Shown piece by piece: positions 58,321-64,000 of a DNA stretch of 64,000 bases. Origin of the DNA: an uncultured Christensenellaceae bacterium (GTDB lineage: Bacteria > Bacillota > Clostridia > Christensenellales > Pumilibacteraceae); assembly GCA_910587455.1 (NCBI GenBank), contig CAJULK010000007.1:49742-113741 (forward strand), written 5' to 3'. The position numbers and the translations under genes were made by a program. Positions within the stretch are counted from its first letter, which is position 1, and every line of letters starts with the position of its first letter. The notes beneath the pieces were generated by a model that saw nothing but the letters and a program-made list of their open reading frames with translations, was not told where the DNA came from and searched no databases.

Positions 58321-59529
58321 ATGAAAATTACACGCGACGAAATGCAAGACCCTATCCGCTCGATCCGAGAAGCGCTCGGCTTTCTCGCAGACGGCGACGA
58401 AACGGCGTCATCGACGGACTCCGAACATGAACCCGAATCCACCCGATTTTTCGGCAGTGCGCTCGACGCGCTTAAAAGCGTCGCGCCCGAGGGAAGCACC
58501 GTAAACGCCGTCGGGTTCGACAGCTTAGACTCGTTTTTACGCGCAGGCTACCGCGTAACGGACGGCGATGCTGACGTAGCTATAGCGCGCGGCGGCGAAC
58601 GCGAATTTGCGCTCGCGCGAAAGCTCGCCTGCCGCAAACTCGTGCTCGTGCCCACGCACGCATACGCAAGCTCGGCCACCGAGCGCTACCGCACCGCCGA
58701 CGGCGCATACGCGGTAATGAAGCACGGCAAAAAACCGAACGCCGTTTCGTTCGACCGAAACGATACAGACCGCAATCTCGCGTCGGTGTTCGGCGAGATC
58801 GCCGCGCTCGACCTCGACGCTTTCGATCTCACGTTCGGAGCGCAGATGCGCGGCGAGCGCACGGACAACGCGCTGACGGAAGAAGTCGCCGAGCTTGTCA
58901 CCGATACGACAAACAAACTTCGCGGCGTTGTCAAAGACCGCGCGGCTTGTGCCGAGATCCTTATCGAAAGCGGAAAGACGGCGGCGCGCATAACAGAACG
59001 CAATCCCGCGCTGCTGCACGCGTCGGGTGCGGCGCAGACTGCGGAAGCGCTCAGAATGCTGTACTCTGCGGAAGAACGTGAGCTCGGCATGCGCGGCGAA
59101 ACGGAATTTATGCTCGCCGGCATCGTGACCGATTTTTACATAAAAAAACTCAACGAGAGCGATGCGGCGTTCCCGCCCGACAACAACAAGCGCATAGACA
59201 GGCTGTGCGAATATTTCGCTACCGACGTCAGGCGGACGTGCGTATATATGTCCGCGGTATACCCGCCGTTCAAAATGCGCCTGTACGAATACAGACGAAC
59301 CGAATTTCGCGCCGAGCAGTGCGCAATGCTCGCAGGCGTAAAGCGCAGACAGCTCGCCGCCGCGCCGGTGTTCAAACGCCTGTATCCCGACGACGGCTAC
59401 GGGCTCAAAACTCTTATAGATAAAACCGATCTTCCCGTATGCATAGCGCTTGCGCCCGACGTGTTCGCATCCGACACGCTTCTGACATTTTTCAAGCAAA
59501 CGGGCAAGCTCGAAAAATACTTGGTATAG
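58321..59529 (+). CDS. Unassigned cytosolic protein, possibly dehydrogenase-like (402 aa)
   Basis: The protein is about 50% alpha-helical with a Rossmann-like first half (VNAVGFDSLDSFL, ADVAIARGG, CRKLVLVPTHA) and a helical second half that includes LLHASGAAQTAEALRML and RLYEYRRTEF. The layout vaguely recalls iron-containing alcohol or sn-glycerol-1-phosphate dehydrogenases (the HASGAxxxAEAL segment is like the metal-site helix), but most metal ligands are not evident, so this is a guess. TATAAT at 58309-58314 lies six bases before the ATG, so the message may be leaderless; no good -35 box is seen. It ends at a terminator at 59550-59590. Confidence 0.6.
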   Translation: MKITRDEMQDPIRSIREALGFLADGDETASSTDSEHEPESTRFFGSALDALKSVAPEGSTVNAVGFDSLDSFLRAGYRVTDGDADVAIARGGEREFALARKLACRKLVLVPTHAYASSATERYRTADGAYAVMKHGKKPNAVSFDRNDTDRNLASVFGEIAALDLDAFDLTFGAQMRGERTDNALTEEVAELVTDTTNKLRGVVKDRAACAEILIESGKTAARITERNPALLHASGAAQTAEALRMLYSAEERELGMRGETEFMLAGIVTDFYIKKLNESDAAFPPDNNKRIDRLCEYFATDVRRTCVYMSAVYPPFKMRLYEYRRTEFRAEQCAMLAGVKRRQLAAAPVFKRLYPDDGYGLKTLIDKTDLPVCIALAPDVFASDTLLTFFKQTGKLEKYLV

Positions 59530-59549
59530 CTCGGCACGCAGTTATGTAC

Positions 59550-59590
59550 GCACCGCACATTCGACCTACGGATATGCGGTGCTTATTTTA
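59550..59590. terminator. Terminator between converging genes
   Basis: GCACCGCA (59550-59557), a 17-base loop, TGCGGTGC (59575-59582), then TTATTTTAT on the plus strand. It overlaps the end of the minus-strand gene at 59588. Confidence 0.62.
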
Positions 59591-60175
59591 TACGATCGAA
59601 ACGCGCTTGGCGCCGATGCGTTTTGCGAGAAGCCGCGCCGAATAGAACGTCGGTCTGCCGCCCGTTCTGCCGTTACCGAACGTCAGCACTTTGGCGTCGG
59701 GCGGACGTTTTTTTACAAAGCGCCTGTCGGTGACGCACACGTACGCGACGGAAACGGTTTTCAACAGCTTGTTCAGAAGTTCGGCTTCCCGACGGGTGTA
59801 TCGCGCTCCGTCGAGGTTGACGACTACGGGCGATTCGGTGCGTCCCGCCGTTTTTTCGAGAAACGCAACGCACCGCATTTCGACGGGCGTCAGCCTGCCG
59901 AGCCGCGTATTTTCCGAAATGCCGAAACGTTCGAGCATGGATATCGGCGCCTTTTCGCGGCACAGCGCGCGGCGGTAATTCAGATATTCCGCAACCGTAA
60001 ACGTCGCGAACGGAACGTCGCCTATCGCAAAACAATTCCGTCCGTTCTCGCTCGCGCAGAACAAAACTTCGACGTTGTCGAGAACCACATTGTCGCCCGA
60101 TTCGGCGAAGTATGCGCGCTTCTGCCGCGCGGAACCTATACAGTAAGTAACCATGCCGTAGATTATAGACGGCAC
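59588..60175 (-). CDS. Unassigned 195-aa protein, possibly a decayed ABC-ATPase fold
   Basis: No Walker A or ABC signature is present. However, a segment DVPFATFTVAEYLNYRRALCR recalls the Q-loop/helical domain of ABC ATPases, TPVEMRCVAFLEKTAGRT sits where the signature helix would be, and ESPVVVNLDGARYTRREAELL has the place of the Walker B/D-loop with the catalytic Glu missing. The last 30 residues (TGGRPTFYSARLLAKRIGAKR) are basic. This could be a decayed or pseudo-ATPase or something else. GG-rich sites are not seen before the ATG at 60175. It is downstream of trxB across a terminator. Confidence 0.45.
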   Translation of the reverse strand: MPSIIYGMVTYCIGSARQKRAYFAESGDNVVLDNVEVLFCASENGRNCFAIGDVPFATFTVAEYLNYRRALCREKAPISMLERFGISENTRLGRLTPVEMRCVAFLEKTAGRTESPVVVNLDGARYTRREAELLNKLLKTVSVAYVCVTDRRFVKKRPPDAKVLTFGNGRTGGRPTFYSARLLAKRIGAKRVSIV

Positions 60176-60250
60176 GGGCGCAATTTATACCGCGATCGCG
60201 CAACGATATACCGTGTTTTACATATACACCGCGGAAATGCCGATGCTTTT

Positions 60251-60280
60251 TTTGCAAAATAAAATCCCGCACCGCGGGAT
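60251..60280 (-). terminator. Terminator after trxB
   Basis: ATCCCGC (60264-60270), three-base loop, GCGGGAT (60274-60280), then ATTTTATTTTG on the minus strand. Confidence 0.78.
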
Positions 60281-60313
60281 CTTTTCTGCACAGATCTTTG
60301 CGCGATATACTTT

Positions 60314-61210
60314 TCAGAACAGATCGCGGATCGCGGTCTGAACGGCTATAGCGCCGTCCGCCGCCGCAGTAGTCAACTGCCGCACCGTTTTGGCTCTGCA
60401 ATCGCCCGCCGCGTAAACGCCTTTTACGTTAGTCCTGCACAGTTCGTCTGTAACGATATATCCGTTCTCGTCGAGCGCCGTACCGAACGCTTCGTTCTCG
60501 GGCTGCTGCCCTATCGCGACGAACAGCCCGTCCACTTTGAGCGATTCGCGCTTGCCGTCCACTTCGAGCGTAAGCCCCGTAAGTTCGCCGTCTCCGACAA
60601 GCTCTTTTACGACCGCTTTCTTGACAAGCCGTATAGTATTGAGCCTCTCCGCCCGTTCTACGAGCGCGGGTTCGGCGCGATACTCGTCGCGTCGGTGGAT
60701 GACGTACACAAGCCCCGCAATATCGGCAAGATAGAGCGCGTCGGTGAACGCGGCGTTACCGCCGCCCACGACCGCTACGGTACCGTTCTTGTAAAACGCG
60801 CCGTCGCACAGCGCGCAATAACTGACTCCGGCGCCGATAAGTTCTTCCTCGCGCTCTACGCCCAACCGCCTGTGCTCGCAACCCGCGGCAATGATGACCG
60901 CACGCGCGGTGTATTCGTCCGCTTCCGTTTTAACGCGAATAACGTCGCCGTAACGCACTGCGGACAGCACCGCTTCGCACTTAAAGCTCGCTCCGGCGTT
61001 CTCCGCCTGTTCGAACAGATCGGACGCGAACTGCGCGCCCGTTATGTTCTTTATGCCGGGATAGTTCTCTACGAGCGGAGAATCGACTATCTGTCCGCCG
61101 AACGATTCGCGTTCGAGGACAAGCGTGGACTTGTTCGCTCTGCAAGCATAAACGGCGGCACTTAATCCGGCAGTGCCGCCGCCTATGATAATAAAATCAA
61201 ACATTCGCAT
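60314..61210 (-). CDS. trxB: Thioredoxin-disulfide reductase (298 aa)
   Basis: NADPH-dependent flavoenzyme that keeps thioredoxin reduced. The FAD loop IIIGGGTAGLSAAVYACRA (residues about 6-24), the active pair CALC in VSYCALCDGAFYKNG (about 132-146), the NADPH loop VAVVGGGNAAFTDALYL and the C-terminal VKGVYAAGDCRAKTVRQLTTAAADG are all present. It overlaps the 3' end of nrdD by 14 bases, so reductase and ribonucleotide reductase are cotranscribed. This suggests that it recycles the redoxin tail of NrdD, an inference supported by the context. Confidence 0.95.
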   Translation of the reverse strand: MRMFDFIIIGGGTAGLSAAVYACRANKSTLVLERESFGGQIVDSPLVENYPGIKNITGAQFASDLFEQAENAGASFKCEAVLSAVRYGDVIRVKTEADEYTARAVIIAAGCEHRRLGVEREEELIGAGVSYCALCDGAFYKNGTVAVVGGGNAAFTDALYLADIAGLVYVIHRRDEYRAEPALVERAERLNTIRLVKKAVVKELVGDGELTGLTLEVDGKRESLKVDGLFVAIGQQPENEAFGTALDENGYIVTDELCRTNVKGVYAAGDCRAKTVRQLTTAAADGAIAVQTAIRDLF

Positions 61211-63575
61211 TCCCTTTGCTTATAAACTTCTTGATAGCCGCAATACCCGCGTACTTTTCTACGTCGTCGCCGTTGCTCACGACAAGCGTCGGGGCTTGCT
61301 TGACTCCGTAGCGCACCGCCGAATCGGGATCTTCCGCAGCGTTTATGACGTCGATATCATAGCCTGCGTCTTTGAGCATGGGCAGCGCGACTTTGCAGTT
61401 GGGGCACGTCGGCGTGGTGAACAGCGAATAGTGCAGCTCGCCCGTCATATCGGTGCATGCCGCCTCGGTTTGAGGGCGCTCGGCGCGCACATGGCTGGGC
61501 GCGGAATACTTGCACGTATTGTACGTTTTGCGGTCCTTAAATTCCTGCGCCTTGCCGTCGTTCCAATTCTGTACGGGACGATAGTAGCCCGTGATACGGC
61601 TGTTTACTTCCGTTTTTTGACCGCACTTCGGGCAGTTATAGACCTCGCCCGCTATATAGCCGTGGTTGCGGCATACCGAATACGTCGGCGACAGCGTGAA
61701 GTACGGGAGCTTGTAGTTTTCCGCAATGGTACGCACGAGCTTCGCCGCCGCTTTCCAATCGGGCATTTTTTCGCCGAGGAATGTGTGGAACACCGTGCCC
61801 GAAGTGTAAAGCGTTTGCAATTCGTCTTGAATGTCAAGCGCGCTGAACACGTCCTCGGTATAGCCTACGGGCAGGTGCGAACTGTTGGTGTAGTACGGCG
61901 TGCCGTCCTCGTTGGCGGTGATTATATCGGGATAACGTTGTTTGTCGTGCTTTGCGAGTCGGTATGTCGTCGATTCGGCAGGCGTAGCTTCGAGATTGTA
62001 AAGATCGCCGTATTCTTCCTGATAAATAACGAGCCGCTCGCGCATGTGATTGAGCACGTTTTGAGCAAACTTCTGAACGCCTTCGTCGGTAAGATTGGCG
62101 CGCAGCCACTTGGCGTTAAGCCCCGCTTCGTTCATGCCGACGAGCCCTATCGTGGAGAAGTGGTTGTTGAATGTGCCGAGATAGCGCTTCGTGTACGGAT
62201 ACAGTCCCTCGTCCATGAGCTTGGTTATTATGCCGCGCTTGATCTTGAGCGAACGCGCCGAAATATCCATGAGCTTGTCGAGCCGTGCGAAGAAGTCGGC
62301 TTCGTCCGAAGCGAGATACGCTATGCGCGGCAGGTTTATGGTTACAACGCCTACCGAGCCCGTGCTCTCGCCGCTGCCGAAAAACCCGCCCGATTTTTTG
62401 CGCAGTTCGCGCAAGTCGAGCCGCAGGCGGCAGCACATACTGCGCACGTCGGAAGGTTCCATGTCCGAATTTATATAGTTGGAAAAGTACGGTGTGCCGT
62501 ATTTGGCTGCCATTTCAAACAGCAACCGATTGTTCTCGGTCTCCGTCCAATCGAAATCGCGCGTGATCGAATAGGTCGGTATGGGGTATTGGAAGCCGCG
62601 GCCGTTGGCGTCGCCTTCGATCATTATCTCGATAAACGCCTTGTTGACCATGTCCATTTCTTTCTTGCAGTCTTTGTACTTGAAGTCCATGGGCTTTCCG
62701 CCGACGATTGCGGGCTGTTCCGCAAGATCGGGCGGACACGTCCAATCGAGAGTGATGTTGGAGAACGGTGCTTGCGTGCCCCAACGCGACGGAGTGTTTA
62801 CGCCGTATATGAACGACTCGATGCACTTTTTGACTTCGCCGTACGTGAGCTTGTCCACCTTGACGAACGGCGCGAGATACGTGTCGAACGACGAAAACGC
62901 CTGCGCGCCCGCCCATTCGTTCTGCATAATGCCGAGGAAGTTTACCATCTGATTGCACAGCGTGGCGAGATGGCTCGCCGGAGACGAACTGATCTTGCCG
63001 GGAATACCGCCCAAGCCTTCCTGAATGAGCTGACGCAACGACCAGCCCGCGCAGTAGCCGGTAAGCATCGACATATCGTGAATATGAATATCGGCATTGC
63101 GGTGCGCGGACGCGATTTCGTCGTCGTAGATCTCTGACAGCCAATAGTTGGCGGTTATAGCGCCCGAGTTGGACAGAATAAGACCGCCCACCGAATACGT
63201 GACAGTGGAATTTTCCTTAACGCGCCAGTCCGAAGCCTTGACATAGCTGTCCACAAGTTCCTTATAATCGAGGATAGTGGACTTCATGTTGCGGATCTTT
63301 TCGCGCTGTTTGCGGTAGAGAATGTACGCCTTGGCGACGTCCGCATAGCCCGCCTGAATGAGCACGCGTTCAACGCTGTCCTGTATATCCTCGACCGCTA
63401 TGCGTTCGTTCTTTACCTTCTCGGCAAAGTCGGATGTAACACGGAGCGCGATCAGATCGATTATATCGTCGTTGTACTGCTTGCCCTGCGCGTCGAATGC
63501 CTTGCGTATCGCATTGCCGATCTTGGAAAGATCGAAATCCGAAGTTTTCCCATCACGTTTATTGACTTTATACAT
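61197..63575 (-). CDS. nrdD: Anaerobic (class III) ribonucleoside-triphosphate reductase with C-terminal redoxin (792 aa)
   Basis: Glycyl-radical enzyme that makes deoxyribonucleotides without oxygen. An ATP-cone lies at residues about 1-95 (YKVNKRDGKTSDFDLSKIGN). The catalytic core includes DIHIHDMSMLTGYCAGWSLR and NEAGLNAKW. The zinc site is CRNHG...CPKCG, and the radical Gly is Gly663 in RITGYYRPV. From about residue 715 a thioredoxin/glutaredoxin-like domain follows with CPNC at 724-727 (TTPTCPNCKVALPMLKDAGY). This replaces formate-dependent reduction in some NrdDs by a redoxin. ATG 63575 is chosen because GGAGG lies seven bases before it; upstream frame is repeat read-through. NrdG is not in this window. 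Confidence 0.94.
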   Translation of the reverse strand: MYKVNKRDGKTSDFDLSKIGNAIRKAFDAQGKQYNDDIIDLIALRVTSDFAEKVKNERIAVEDIQDSVERVLIQAGYADVAKAYILYRKQREKIRNMKSTILDYKELVDSYVKASDWRVKENSTVTYSVGGLILSNSGAITANYWLSEIYDDEIASAHRNADIHIHDMSMLTGYCAGWSLRQLIQEGLGGIPGKISSSPASHLATLCNQMVNFLGIMQNEWAGAQAFSSFDTYLAPFVKVDKLTYGEVKKCIESFIYGVNTPSRWGTQAPFSNITLDWTCPPDLAEQPAIVGGKPMDFKYKDCKKEMDMVNKAFIEIMIEGDANGRGFQYPIPTYSITRDFDWTETENNRLLFEMAAKYGTPYFSNYINSDMEPSDVRSMCCRLRLDLRELRKKSGGFFGSGESTGSVGVVTINLPRIAYLASDEADFFARLDKLMDISARSLKIKRGIITKLMDEGLYPYTKRYLGTFNNHFSTIGLVGMNEAGLNAKWLRANLTDEGVQKFAQNVLNHMRERLVIYQEEYGDLYNLEATPAESTTYRLAKHDKQRYPDIITANEDGTPYYTNSSHLPVGYTEDVFSALDIQDELQTLYTSGTVFHTFLGEKMPDWKAAAKLVRTIAENYKLPYFTLSPTYSVCRNHGYIAGEVYNCPKCGQKTEVNSRITGYYRPVQNWNDGKAQEFKDRKTYNTCKYSAPSHVRAERPQTEAACTDMTGELHYSLFTTPTCPNCKVALPMLKDAGYDIDVINAAEDPDSAVRYGVKQAPTLVVSNGDDVEKYAGIAAIKKFISKGNANV

Positions 63576-63597
63576 TGTAAACCTCCAAAGCTTGCTT

Positions 63598-63626
63598 AGT
63601 ATACCACCGTCAAATTCCCCTGTCAA
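63598..63626 (-). promoter_or_regulatory. Promoter of nrdD-trxB
   Basis: Minus-strand TTGACA, 17-base spacer, TATACT, 22 bases before the ATG at 63575. Confidence 0.82.
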
Positions 63627-63633
63627 GCATTTT

Positions 63634-63692
63634 ACCACAATATATTGTGGTTTGCGGAAATATTTTTTGCGATTCGGCACAATATATAGAAC
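63634..63692. promoter_or_regulatory. nrdR box: Two NrdR-box-like palindromes upstream of nrdD
   Basis: ACCACAATATATTGTGGT (63634-63651) is a perfect palindrome matching the NrdR pattern ACACwATATwGTGT in its core. A weaker copy GCACAATATATAGAAC (63677-63692) follows, centres 42 bp apart, which is four helical turns. Both lie just upstream of the -35 box at 63621-63626. NrdR represses ribonucleotide-reductase genes when dATP is high. Confidence 0.78.
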
Positions 63693-63755
63693 AATAATTA
63701 TAAATATTATAAACAGGTGTATAAGACCGTTTCGGACGAATTGCGACCGCCTGCG

Positions 63756-64000
63756 CACAGCGAGAGATTCTTCGCTCGCGTTCGGAATGACACAAGCCAA
63801 AGGCTTGGCGTTGGCTCGCCTTACGGCGAGGAACTACTCGAAACAGCGTTAACGCAATATTATCTTGTCATTCTGAACGAAGTGAAGAATCCCAACCTTT
63901 ATGGCGCGAAGCGCGAATGTCGTTACGCATGAGATTCTTCGCTCGCGCTCAGAATGACACAGCTAATTACATGCGAGCGGCGCAAGCCGCCTATATCTTC
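63756..64000. repeat. Dispersed repeat cluster at the right edge
   Basis: Inverted and direct copies of the same modules as at 11.1-11.4 kb: GAGATTCTTCGCTCGCG..GGAATGACAC (about 63764-63793), GGCTTGGCGTTGGCTCGCCT then TACGGCGAG (about 63803-63831), CTTGTCATTCTGAACGAAGT then GAAGAATCCC (about 63864-63893), and another inverted copy near 63931-63961. The sharing of GGCTTGGCGTTGGCTCGCC and AACTACTCGAAAC with the 11.25 kb copy shows a common source. It runs off the window. Confidence 0.75.

Noticed and set aside
61173..63137. A 654-codon plus-strand frame opposite nrdD
   Set aside because: Shadow of nrdD; composition is unnatural and there is no start site.
63576..63800. Upstream extension of nrdD into the repeat
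   Set aside because: GGAGG and the promoter place the start at 63575; the upstream frame is read-through of repeat and promoter DNA.
1..64000. CRISPR arrays, tRNA or rRNA genes, prophage or IS elements
   Set aside because: No regular spacer array, cloverleaf, rRNA motif, transposase or phage structural gene was recognised by eye; a dedicated search could still find a tRNA.

Overview
The window looks like chromosomal DNA of an anaerobic, endospore-forming Clostridia-type Firmicute, probably an uncultured gut lineage; the order cannot be fixed from sequence alone. Support comes from sporulation and germination genes (a spoIIR-sleB-ypeB cluster, a SipL/DUF3794-LysM protein next to veg and ispE, and yyaC), from an oxygen-sensitive class III ribonucleotide reductase and rubrerythrin, and from consensus TTGACA-N17-TATAAT promoters. 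No rRNA, tRNA, CRISPR array, transposase or prophage was recognised. Most genes lie on the minus strand.

Layout. 1-0.8 kb: truncated 6-phosphofructokinase. 0.9-6.8 kb: an accessory zone with an XRE regulator and twin palindromic operators, a decayed small ORF, two ankyrin-repeat proteins, a flavin-reductase-like protein and a frameshifted Sel1-repeat gene. 6.9-10.9 kb: pepF-like M3 peptidase, MazG, Dus and cyclophilin, apparently one operon. 11.08-11.43 kb: dispersed repeats. 11.4-14.9 kb: GH13 glycosidase, a Wzz-like membrane protein and an XRE regulator. 15-18.7 kb: a lipoprotein pseudogene, purine permease, hypoxanthine phosphoribosyltransferase and an InlB-B-repeat protein. 18.9-26 kb: metallo-hydrolase, DUF1934, a dnaA gene outside its usual context, rubrerythrin, ROK kinase and CorA. 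26.3-33.7 kb: small XRE regulators with operators, then ypeB, sleB, spoIIR, ispE, sipL and veg. 33.7-45.5 kb: pnuC with a structured leader, a SLOG protein, rnr, secG, a GH36 homologue that seems to lack its catalytic motifs, an SDR, htpG, a YitT protein, a HAD phosphatase and a thioredoxin-reductase-like protein.

The most interesting block is 45.5-52.5 kb: a visibly A/T-richer four-gene operon (TIR-DUF6273 protein, large helical protein, ParA-like ATPase with a KGGxGR P-loop, and a 970-residue protein ending in a GNAT acetyltransferase). Its promoter carries two 14-bp repeats 30 bp apart. It sits between housekeeping genes and looks like an acquired conflict or defence module. 52.5-64 kb returns to core genes: asnS, a DUF2779 nuclease-like protein, a CvpA-like membrane protein, yyaC, two poorly recognised proteins, trxB and an nrdD whose product ends in a redoxin domain and whose promoter has two NrdR-box-like palindromes, then another repeat cluster at the right edge.

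Two themes run across the window. Several genes (dnaA, ispE, a thioredoxin-reductase-like gene, a membrane protein, DUF1934) have a perfect-spacing promoter whose -10 box lies only 5-9 bases before the start codon, implying leaderless mRNAs. Many small XRE-type regulators each sit beside their own palindromes.
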